From Membranipora membranacea (Eukaryota > Bryozoa > Gymnolaemata > Cheilostomatida > Membraniporidae), in contig OU612068.1 of assembly GCA_914767715.1 (NCBI GenBank), positions 27,406,001 through 27,466,000 of the forward strand: a DNA stretch of 60,000 nucleotides. Reading direction: 5' to 3'. Numbering within the stretch: the stretch's first letter is position 1; every line of letters begins with the position of its first letter. The notes beneath the pieces were generated by a model. The model was not told the DNA's origin and did not search any database. It saw only the letters and a list, made by a program, of their open reading frames with translations. Positions 40,709-51,843 of the stretch are shown piece by piece. A program made the position numbers and the translations under genes.

Positions 40709-43700
40709 CTAGAGATGAGCATTATTGTAAACAGAATAACTGCTGCTATGATAATAGTGATAATGATTTAGACGTGTGTAGCACAGCGCTGATATTATAA
40801 ACACTATGAAGAAAAACATGTCTATGACTTGAGCTAATTGTAGCCATTCCATTCTGATCTTATCTCTGTATCTAGCCAGCTGTAACTCGCTAACGAGAAG
40901 TTGAAGAGAATTCACCACTGATGAGTTGGATTCCGATCTTGCCTAAAATAGCACATCAAGGCTTACACAAATGGCATGACACATGCTGTATTAAAAACTC
41001 GGAATCTCATAATACAAATTTCTTGTCAATCAACCAACAGTTTCTGACCCGATTATCTTCATTTACAAAAAGGGATGACAACATGGTGTTTACAATAAAG
41101 CAGACAAGTATTTTAGATTATTGAAGTTATTGCACATATTTTTTAATGCGCTTGAAAACTATTGATTCCACAAATCTGCCAAAGAAAAACTTAGTATGAA
41201 AGCTTCTATCAAATAAAAATTCCTTGACTTACGTTGGCGGCCTGTTTAGCAGCCTCGGTATCGTTTTGTGCCAGTGGCTCCGTATCGTTCGGTACACTAG
41301 TAGAGCCATCCTCGTCCGATGTCGATTCCTCCAAAGATCTCTCAAGATTTAAGAGCTGATAGTCAAGCTTATCTGCCTCTGGGCAGAAACAACACAGCCT
41401 ACCTAAACCGTTTATCAAAACCTGTAAAATATAGTGTTCATCAATATATCATCTTAAATGTGAAAACTTCAAAAACAAGATAAACATTTCAAGGTCTTTT
41501 GTTATGCAGCAAATATCCTAGCCTGGGATACAGGCCAACAATTGGACCCCGCCTGTATTATGGTTTGTGTTGGATATTGCTTCTACGGTTTCATCTACTC
41601 ATCTATAACTACTGTGCATTTCTGAATAGACCCATGTGCTTGTGATTTGGTTTTGTTTAGATTGGCTGATCGGTTTTGGTTTGTTATTGGGTGAGTAGAT
41701 AACTCCTACTATCCATGTCAAGCGAAGTAACTGCCCATCCAAATGAGTTAATGAAAAAGATCAGGTATAACAATTAATAAGTGTATTGTTTTAGGTCTAT
41801 GTATGGATGCACATTCTTATCCTTATAAAGTCAAAACTCTGTTGGCTGAATAAAGGCCATAGAAACAGTTGAGGCTAGTCAATATGTGATCTACGAATAT
41901 CACAAAAAGTCATGTCTTGTCTTATGTGGGGGGGGGGGGGGAGTGTAGTGGTATGAAACCGTACTCTCCAGAGAACAGGTGATGGACACCTCTAGCCCTC
42001 AAAGACCCCTGGGAAACTTTGATTATTACTTATAGAACACATCCTAGACGTTAGATGGATGAGCATGTTCCATCTGTCAGTGTTGTGATAATGAGAGTTG
42101 TCTGAGTTTGAGATATGGATGATTTGTGATACTTGTTGGTTGAAGTTGTTCTAATTTTGTGGTATGTGGGTAAGAAGAAGCCAGGGTAAATCCCATGAGA
42201 TGACAGCAGGACCTCCCGCTCGATAGGCAAGGATGTGATCTTATGCGCTATCAAAGCTCCTTAGTCATGAGACTTGGAAGTCTATACATTTAACCCATTT
42301 AAAGTGTGCATATTGTCAGAGACCTAGGACCCGAGTGACCCACTATGCATCTGTGAGCTCAATCTTGGTTGGTCCAATTTGGACATGTTCGATCCATTGA
42401 AACACTAACAACAGCGAGCTCAGTGCGCAGTCAGAGTTTGCACCATAGACTTAATATATTATTAAGTCTATGGCTCGCAGAAAAGCAATAAAATGCGCAA
42501 AAATTTGTCTCATGTGATAATTTGATGACCTGACGCCATGATCAGTTCCGGGTGTGGGTGGGATAATTCACAACACTCAACTGAAAATCTTAATCAATAA
42601 CTTGTAACAACTGAGATATAATAAATTCCACATCAGAGCTTTTTACCATCAGAAATAATTATTCTAAAAGATGAATATTCATCTTATAGAATATTTCTGA
42701 TGGTGAAAAGCTCTGATGTGGAATTTATTATACTCAATCTATAAGCACTTTTTAGGAGGTGCCAATATGGACATACCTTTTGTAAGAAAAGTGGGACTCG
42801 TCTATTCTTTGTCTCAACACTTGATATTGAGTAGGTTATGCATGTCACTACGGAGCTAACAAATATCGACACGATACATGCAAAATACAACCTCACTGCA
42901 AAACAAAGCAACGGTGAGGGATGTAACAAAATATCGAAGCAACAGACCAACAGGCCAAGAAACACAAACGTATGCAGCAGAGAAAACAAAAAATGGTTTT
43001 GTGTGACCTCACCTCCATGTCTCAATGACAGGAGTTGTCATTTCATGGGAATAGTGGTGGCAATGAATGGTTTAGTTAATCGGTTTTGGTCTGCGCCATA
43101 AACATGTTTATGGTCTGCACACATTAGGGGACTGGGCTTCTTCAGTTTTCGTGTGTTGCATTGCTCCAATCATGAGAACGTGCTGTTCAGACCAGACACA
43201 TATCAAGGATAAGCTAAGCCTAATTGTCAGACATACCAAAAGCGGACTAGGACCAATAACCAACACAATCATGCACAGTTTACTTACATGGCTTAGGTGC
43301 TCTATCAGAATAGTATCCAGGCATGAAATCATTCAGTGTATTCATCATCATTATAGTACATATGAGCAGAGATCCCACTGTAACAGACATCAAACATTTG
43401 TTTTGTTTCATTTCAATTAAACAAAGTGATTTGTTAAGCAATAAAACATCAGAGCCAGGATGAGTAGAAAATCAGCCATCTTATTTTATTTGACCTCCTT
43501 TGATCGCTGTGCGTTCAAGAAGTTTTAAAAGAAACACTCCTTTGAGCCTTGCAATTATTTTTGAGGGCCAGGATAGAAAGAGGCTAATAAAAAAATGAAA
43601 GTCAAATTATAATGAGAAAATAGCTACACTTACATATGAATATTTTGCTATCTCTGTTAGCTGGCAGCAGATGAACAACTGGCAGCATAAACAGGAACAT

Positions 43701-46700
43701 ATCTGCAGGCAGCATGTACATGTAATAGAAATACTGTGTCTTCCTGCCTAGAGTTATATTAACTACCAGCTCCACGAACGGTGTACCGCCATTCTCCCCG
43801 TATACAGTATCCAGTCTGTCCAGAGTCAGGTTCAGCAGTCCGAACTCGGAGTGACCGACATAGAAAAGTTCATCTGTCCCATTATCTATCTTCACAAAGT
43901 CAACCTAAAGAGAAATTAGAATCAAAATGTTACTTGATGAAAGCTGTATAGTGACATGAAAAAATAGAAATAAGGAAAAGTATGTATTTCATGGTTCCAA
44001 TTACTGCAACATTATCGGATTTATCTATAGATCAATTGTCACATTTCCCTTCGATGTTTGATGGATGAATATAAATTTTGGTCAGGGTTATCCATAACAC
44101 AACTTTAAACAGCTTTAAACAAACCAACATTTTTCATTTGGCAGGTTTACAACAGATTATATATAAATACAGCAAACAAGACATTCCATTACATTTGTGT
44201 GAAGATAGTTGTTTGATCACCCTGACTTTCTTAGTGTTTGATCACCCTGACTCTACAGGGATGAATACCCTATAATCTACATATCAAAACAGGACAAGTA
44301 GCCTAGTATATCAGTACGTCGGCATGTCAGATTATCATCAGAGCGTGCAGCTCCGACGTCGCATCTGATCTCACGGATTAATAAGCCCTCAATCTGATAT
44401 CTTAGAGCTGACATTCTGTGTGCATGTGAACTGCAGTGAACGTGGCAAAACTTATCGCTGAATGATCCAACTTTTTCACCCGATCAAATAATGGGCAATA
44501 AAACATTTCAGGAATGAAAGGAGATATTTCAGCCATGTGGTAAGATTCAATTATCACCCCTCCTAATATTGCAGGGTTGGTTTGGCAATAATAATTATAG
44601 TAGATAGGAGGAGATGATTATGATCAATGTCCTCCTCCCTGTGTCCTCACAGCCGGAGTTAATCGACCTCTCATTGTCTCAAGGCAAGTCACTACCACCA
44701 AAGATAGTGACATGTAGGACAGTGACACATAAACGCTGATGATTAAAGAAAATACAAAAAGTGTGACAATATATGACGTTCATCAACTTGCTAATCACTT
44801 ATAAGTCTGACATGTAGGATGAAGTACATGATGTCCCTGCCTCCCCTTAATGAGGTTGGTGACTTTTCTTACCTCATTTTTAAGATAAGCCCATGACCCC
44901 ATCACAACTTGACAAGTTTGAGTATCATAAGGAAATTCGTCCATGTCAAAGCTACAGGGTGTCTGATATGTACGTCTAGGGACAAAGTACACAGTACCAT
45001 CACTATGCACCCACACCAACGGCTCCATGGCTGAATCATGCATTGTGTCCTGATATCTGTAAGCAAAATAAGCAAACTTATAAATAGTGGATTCTTAGAA
45101 AAAGGTCTGGTAACAGAGTTCTTACGAAGAAGCAAGGTGATTAGAGTCATAACTTCAGTATTACCTTTATTGGCCTGATTGTAAATTGCATTATGGGACA
45201 GTTATTCTGCCCTTCAGTAGATGCAAAACACCGATGAAAGCTAAGCGCATGTTTCACACTGCAGGTGCTGAACTTTATAGAGTGACAGTTGAAGCCAACT
45301 GCCAATTGAGCCACACCAAGAAGTAACCATCTTATGACACTAGACAGGGCATGGTAATGTAGCTATGAAGTGAGGTCGGTATGATTATTATGTGTTTGAG
45401 GATATGGCTGGTAAGATGCTAAGTCTATTAGTACCTGTACACCAAGAGCTGAGTCACATGGTCGCACCAGAGACTATAGATAATATCCATAGTCTCTGGT
45501 CACATTAGCGCAATTATCATCATAATGACAGGCTCGACTGGTGCAATAACCTGAGCGATAACTGCTTGACAAGGACTCAAAGTAAAAAGTTATATGGTAT
45601 GTATTAAGTCTGATGCTACTGCCAATGGTTCTACTAGTCAATGCACTGATATGATATACCAATCAATCAGCATAGCTCAACCACAAAAAAATGTTCAGCT
45701 TCGCTTAGTATTAGCCATTCTGCACAAACATAATCTTGAAAAAGGAGAATATACAGTCAACAACATCTTGCAAGACATAAAATGTCGGAAAATTTTCGAT
45801 TGAGGGCTCAAACGGCTTTTTATGATGGGAAAAAAACTTCTTGTATATCGCTACGCACAATGATTTAACCATCAACCGAGGACTGGAGATTAGAATATAT
45901 TAAGAGAACACTGTGCTTTAGGGAACCAGAAAACGACAAAAGAAGCTACTTTGCTTGGCATTAAGTTTATAGAACTTATAACACAACATAGATACCGGGA
46001 GCTAAAAAAATAATGACATTCTAAGAATTCTAATCACATGGACAGCCCTGGAATGAGGCTAGTTTGCCTTCATGCTAAGAAAAGCTTACTTGGTGACATG
46101 TCTGAAAAAATAAGATAAAATGTTGTTATGAATCCTACAGATATCTGCATCCAATTTTACATCCTTGGCAAAGTCTACATTGCCAAAGCAATTTAAGTCG
46201 AGTGCTAGCTAGCATTGATGCAAAATTTATGAGAAAAAACAGCCGATAATAATGGTGTGAGCTGCCATTAGATGCTTTCTTTTTAAAAACTAATGTATTT
46301 TGATGTTTCATTATTTCGAGTATATCAACCAACTCACCTGTTCAGGACTTCTAGATCTGGGATCCATATTTTAGTGTTAGGTATTTGTAAATGAGTGATA
46401 GAGGCGAATTTACCGGACATGTTCCATATAAGCCGAGGGTCATGCCATGACTACAAAACAAAGGGTACCTAATACAGCTGTGACAGGTACAAGGTCAAGT
46501 ACCAAGGTCAAGTACCTGAATAGGTGCTCTACTCTCACACATGTACCTAGTTGGCCGTCACGTGTGCTAAAATTGCGGGGTGGGGGAATATAAGGATTTG
46601 ACACATTACTTGTGACATTGGAGCGTCACTTTATTCATCACAAATATTGAACGAGCAGCGGCATGAATTTCCAGCATGATATCAGCAGAAATTAATTTTT

Positions 46701-48426
46701 ACAGATCTAAACAACACCCAGCATTATCATTACAAGTTGACTGATTATTCTAGCATCTAAAAATCGATTTACCAAATAGCTGTCTAACTCACCATCTTGG
46801 GAATAAATGTCGTAGTGACAAAGCCATTTTTCTCATTCTAAAAAAAACCGGTAAAAATGATAAAACACAAGCAGCCAAGTTTTTAAATAATTTCGGGACT
46901 TTCAAGTATCAAGCAGCCATTTTAAGCTTGTGGCTGAGGATGGAACGCGACAAAAACCGCTGGTGAGCTCACTTAAAGTGGCTGGAAAAATCCCCATCTT
47001 GAAAGTATCACCAAGAGAGGTTATAAATATCCTTACTCAGTGAAAATATCAAAGGCTGAGTTTAAAAATGAGATGTGAGACTCTCGCCAAGCGTCATACT
47101 TGATTAATTGATGTATATCAAGCATATTAAGTTTGCGTACATCATATGGGTGCAGAACTCCATGGCAACTAGATTATAAGGCTCAAAAAAACTTACCACC
47201 TCAACAATTGAAGCCAATGAGATGGAAAAGTTAATAGTAGTCTGCTTTGCTGGTCTGAACAGTGATGAATAGTTTGCGGTCAGTTGATCAAATAATTCCT
47301 TCTCGAGGTCATAAAACTTTGGATCTGCAAAAAGTATTTAGTATAGGTCAAACAATATAAAATGTAGTGTAGTGTTCAACACTTACGAGATTTTTATACA
47401 CTTATGAAAGCGTTTTAATTAGGGAACTCTGACATAATTGACAGATTCTTGAGACACACATTGCTGATAAAATAGGGTTAGGCCTAGATCTGCATCAAAT
47501 GATGATTGTCAAGACTAGAACATCTGTGCTCGAACCTGACAAATAGCCCGGTGCCTGGTTCTGACTTTGATACAGTGCACATGTAATGTCAATATAGATG
47601 GTATGGTGTCAGTGAGTGATATCCAGTGAGTATCAGACAGGAGTAAATCTAACACAGCCTTAGCTAAAGGTGATTACCATGCTGAGAAAATTACAGCTTG
47701 AGCGTTAATGACATGCTAAGACAATTTCAGTACAAACAGTGTATTTACACAGCAGTATAGGATATAGTAAATAACAGGCATCGGCAAACAGCAGTGTTGA
47801 TGATGTGTAATGTATATGCCCTAATAAGCATGTTTTAGTAGGATCAGATCACTGGAGTAAGGATATATCCTTACTCTGTGATCATGTCACACTAGTGATG
47901 TGGCTATAATTAAGATGTCATATATAGAGGTACGGCAGATTTTTTTGGTCCTAGTGAGAAAAATCGAAGTTAGAAAAATCTGTCAGAGTATCCAAAGCCT
48001 TGATTTACCGCTTAATTGCATACGGGATGGATGTTTCACTTGCAAAGCCTGTATCATTATCAATTTAAGTCACTTTTGAAATGTATCATGTTGCACCTTG
48101 GTGTAAGTGTAATAGATACCACTCAACCCGCGCAATACAGTAGCTCTTGAGGAGTTAGAACCACCGAACAACAAGCATATTTAATTATGTTCACTGACCA
48201 CTCTCCCTTAGAAGGTTGAAATTAAATGCATTCTACGCAGGGAGAATGATCTGAGTAACAGTTCTATCTTGAATCAGAATGATCAGACTTTAATACCATT
48301 ATCATGAAGTGTGTTGAGACCAAGGTGATGGTCATCAGTAAGCTTACCAATGTCAGCAGAGAGAGTGAAATTCACTACCGTACTCAGAAAAACCGCCAAA
48401 ACAAGAGGCACTCGGAATATCACCAT
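40709..48426 (-). CDS. Cys-loop ligand-gated ion channel subunit, nicotinic-receptor type, atypical M2
   Basis: Ten exons in order: 48426-48348, 47324-47197, 46837-46793, 46450-46338, 45056-44873, 43904-43634, 43377-43288, 42895-42777, 41421-41233, 40942-40709; 1,452 nt, 483 residues, all phases consistent. ATG at 48426 opens a signal peptide (MVIFRVPLVLAVFLSTVVNF). The ligand-binding domain has the N-terminal helix, loop A WIPDLEVLN, loop B GSWAYLKNE and a Cys-loop of exactly 13 residues (C-SFDMDEFPYDTQT-C). M1 begins YFYYMYMLPADMFLF; M2 is LGSLLICTIMMMNTLNDFMP; M3 LRLYFACIVSIFVSSVVTC; a 70-90-residue acidic cytoplasmic loop; M4 QLAQVIDMFFFIVFIISAL; then a Tyr/His-rich C-terminus. Loop C lacks the vicinal cysteines and loop D has Phe-Ile where Trp is usual, so it is a non-alpha or divergent subunit. 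It acts in the plasma membrane as part of a pentamer; ligand and ion selectivity are not predictable. Confidence 0.92.
42612..42736. mobile_element. Foldback element in the channel gene, about 60-bp arms
   Basis: The left arm from TGAGATATAATAAATTCCAC is mirrored by the right arm ending GGAATTTATTATACTCA, nearly continuous to a centre near 42674. It lies 40 bp downstream of the M3 exon donor (minus strand). Confidence 0.8.
45468..45500. repeat. Short palindrome in the channel gene
   Basis: CCAGAGACTAT and ATAGTCTCTGG flank a short centre in intron 45057-46337. Confidence 0.6.
47847..47883. repeat. Second copy of the GAGTAAGGATA palindrome
   Basis: The inner 22 bp (47855-47876) are identical to the core at 25034-25063; here the outer flanks (GATCAC.../...GTGATC) also pair imperfectly. 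It lies in the first intron of the channel gene. Confidence 0.85.
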
Positions 48427-48890
48427 CCTTGATCTCTGAAGAGTAATCTAAATTATCCAAAGGCTAGCAGGTCAGAGCACTATCAATCTGCAAGTTTAAA
48501 ACATACATGGCTCATATAGGTCACGTCAGAATAAGGTCAACTAGGCACACAAAAAGTCCTAAAAAGATTTTTGTTGCAGTTCAAATGGCGTTACTGATTG
48601 ATGCAGTGTGAAATTAGCTTATCACTACAAAAACCAATTTACACATGATTGTTCGGGCACACTTTTGACATGCTAATTTATAACATCATGGGACTTGGTT
48701 GGTATAGCCGGCAAACACATCGTCTATATGTCATCTTGTCTATTTAAACTTTGCACATGATGCTCATCAATAAAAAGTAGTTTAAAATACCAAACGGAGG
48801 TTACAGCTGCCCACACAGTTACATTTTTCTGAGCACTGACGTTTATTTTGTAAATGAATAATGGTTGTTTTCATAATGGTTATTTACCTG

Positions 48891-49134
48891 TGGGGTCTTT
48901 CAATTAAAAACAGCGACGCTTTACTCAAGCAAGTTATCTCTATCACATCGCTCAAAATTATCACTCACTTGGTCTTTCAAAGAATCAGTCAAATTCGTTC
49001 CCAAATCGCTCACTCAGAATGTTTATAGTTCCATCAATGACTTAGCGATTTGAAAGCAACAGCCTTGCAGGTATCGCTCACTCACTGAGTGACCAGATTG
49101 CGATTTTGGCTGTCTCTCATTGAAAGACCCCCCA
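48891..49134. mobile_element. Small TIR element (MITE-like), about 244 bp
   Basis: The ends TGGGGTCTTTCAAT and ATTGAAAGACCCCCCA are inverted copies apart from two extra bases. There is no ORF. A target duplication was not clear, so the family is unassigned. Confidence 0.55.
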
Positions 49135-50087
49135 GACAACAAGTTAATTTATTCTATGGAGAACCAAAAGAGTAGCCTATGAGAGGAGTAGAGGCCTACT
49201 ACATGGAAAGACTCTTACATATAAAACACATAGGGCCTACTGGTATAGTCCTTTCAAATGCACACAGAGATGTCAGGTGTCGGCTAGTTTCTGACTGTGG
49301 TATTGATAGGCTCCACTCTTTTCATTCAGGGAGGGCCTTTCAACTAAGTGCGCAATGTTTTTTGATCACACAGAATGTATATAGTCCCATTGAGAAGGGG
49401 GTATCACGAAACCACCTCCCCTACCCCCCTACCCCATAGCCTACCCTGGTCACAAAACTACCTGGAGCGGATTGTCAGTGTGTCCCCTGCACACCTAGGC
49501 AAGACTACCACCATGGAATGCTCCCAACTACATTTCTTGTTCAGAAGCATCCTGCTTCAAAGACCCCTCAGTATGCTTTGGGACTGATTAAAAACCTCCT
49601 CTGTTCTACTTGCTGACAACCACAAAAAATAATACACATTGCACCAACTCTGGCCAGGCATGGCAGGAAGCGTCATACATGCTCCCTGTCTCTGTCTTCC
49701 CATGCCTTTCAAGACGGCTACTAGATCATGTACATACCAGATGAGTGCAGTAACAAGGAGTACTCTTTGGTATAAGCCGACAAATCCCATATTCTGATTA
49801 AGAATTGATTTGGAGGCCAAATATGCGTGTACAGACAGAGTACAGTCATCTTCTTGAATAAAGGGAGCAATTTGCTTTCACAGCTGTTTTATATCAGTCC
49901 AACTTTTTAAACAAATTCCCCTTGACAGTCAGTGCAGTAGTAGCCTCCTTGGTTGGAGCAATGAGTAGTAGAGAATGGTTCGATTCCAGTCCTTGGTTGG
50001 GCCAGGAAGACTTTTTTCATTCTCACAGACACTCTCCTGACTCACTGAGTAACAGTAACAGTAGAGTAGACCTAACAAAAGTTGAGT

Positions 50088-50146
50088 CCACAACCTGCCA
50101 GCAATGAACACCCTCTTCCTTGGAGTTCATTGCTGGCAGGTTGTGG
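50088..50146. repeat. Perfect inverted repeat, 22-bp arms
   Basis: CCACAACCTGCCAGCAATGA plus AC at 50088-50109 and its exact complement at 50125-50146, with a 15-nt loop. Confidence 0.85.
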
Positions 50147-50896
50147 AAGGGGGAAAGGGGGTGGTTGATACTGGACATGCTTGTAACTCCAGATGCCTAC
50201 TATGGTCTGAATGCATAAGCTGGGCAACCAACTTACCTCACTCCACGACTAATTGTCCTCCACTCAACAGCTTTCTCTTCATGCATGAGTTCCTTCCAGA
50301 GCAAGTGATCATGTTTCACATATTTAGAAGCTGAGGCTATATGAGATGTCTAACGATTGTCTTCTTTCTTTGCATGTGCTGACAACTCAGCAATGTGAGG
50401 AATTTGAAACAAACAATTTGAATAAGCTTAATTACGTATATACTATGTCCTTTCTCAAAGTGTATGGTGACGATATTAATGTGTTGTAAAGAATTTTATA
50501 TGAAGCATTTCAAATGATGCACCAAAGCTCATTTTATCCTATTTTTCCTCCTTTTGTATTATCTTCTTTTAAACTTGTAATACAGAGGCGAATGTTTACA
50601 CTAGAACTTGATTCCTGTGAACTCCTTTGAGCCCATAAATGATGTCTAAACTTGGTCTAAACTTGGTATATCTAAATTTTTGAATTAATGGTGCTGGAGA
50701 CTGTTATTATGACTTTTGAGATCAAATTACAATTAATTGGATCGTCCCTTTGCTGGTGTTGTTTATTGGACAACTTCCTTTGGGGTTTATTTTACAGAAA
50801 TTAACAGAAAACAAGGCCACAAACTCACGTGATAACATTAGCTTTGTAACAGTGTGTTTGTGATACAAAAGTGGATTTGTCAGCTCTCTTTATATA

Positions 50897-50960
50897 TAAA
50901 GTACCTTTATTGTCATCAACAAACTGACATTTCAAATGTTTTACATGATGTGACAGGTCA
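50897..50960. repeat. Dispersed repeat end, copy 1
   Basis: Shares CTTTATTGTCA-CAACAA and CATGATGTGACA strings in the same order with 58995-59065. It may be the 3' end of a transposon family; identity unknown. Confidence 0.5.
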
Positions 50961-51112
50961 TAATAATACTAATCATGTTTGGTCACAGATGATAGCAGTA
51001 CGATATTTTGAAATTATAAATTTTAAAAGAGTAAATTTGTAAGAATTATGCGCGCCCATCCATACTCAGTTCAATCAGACTTTGATTACAAACATCGTTC
51101 TTCTCATCATAG

Positions 51113-51843
51113 ATTGTTCCGTCTACACAGATCTTGATAGATGGAATGTGGCATATGCTCCCATCTCTGGCTTACCTACTGAAGGAGAGAACTATCAGAT
51201 TCCAGCAACAGGTTTCATTTATATTATTTCTGATGTTTGGAATGGTTGTCAATTGCGTTCATTTTTCTCATGGCAGTGGAGATTTAATGATAACGCTCCT
51301 AAATATAAAAAAAGTTCAACATTTTATTCTACAATCGACTGAATGTAACTGGAATCAGTCAATAAATCAGGTATAATTTTATGAGTAACCAAATAAGGTA
51401 GATCAATTGATAATTGATATGAGTATATATCAGTGGGTAGATCACTATTGTGAACCTGATGAATAAGAGGCTATTCAATAAACATATGATTGTAGCTTAC
51501 GGAGGATTTCGATGGAGTAGAGAAATGTTCAACATCAATCCTGATTTTAGACCTCTCCGAAGGACTCCTGGTTTGTCCGCCAGTAGACTGTTTGAACATG
51601 ATACTCGTATGGCTGTTTGTCTTACTCTGAAATTGAACAGCAGCAGAGTATCGGTTAATATTGGTGGTATGTCATAAATCAGTTGCTGGCTTTGATGTTT
51701 TAATGTTTAAGTTTTTTCTCACCTTGTTGCCAGATTTCCTGTATCTGACTAGCATGGCTCTCAACTATCAATCTTATTGTGCTTTGAGACACAGAATTGT
51801 TTATCGCCGAGCATTTAACTCCATACTCTGCTCGAAAAACTAG
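51113..51843 (+). CDS. Possible three-exon plus-strand gene fragment, unrecognised
   Basis: Exons 51113-51211, 51496-51666 and 51734-51843 have AG acceptors; the first two have GT donors (GTTTCA, GTATGT), are phase 1 at both ends, and join in frame to a TAG at 51841-51843. The sequence begins DCSVYTDLDRWNVAYAP and continues YGGFRWSREMFNINP. No domain is recognised and no upstream exon was identified. The third exon lies entirely inside the antisense minus-strand exon 51723-51863, so at most one of the two is likely to be right there. The first two are more believable than the third. Confidence 0.4.

Larger units (their letters stand above)
48427..51112. other. Spacer upstream of the channel gene
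   Basis: No gene is supported. It includes the 5' flank of the channel gene (no clear TATA box), the TIR element at 48891-49134, a hairpin at 50088-50146 and a copy of a dispersed repeat at 50897-50960. ORFs of 60-90 codons here show no splice or family support. Confidence 0.4.
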
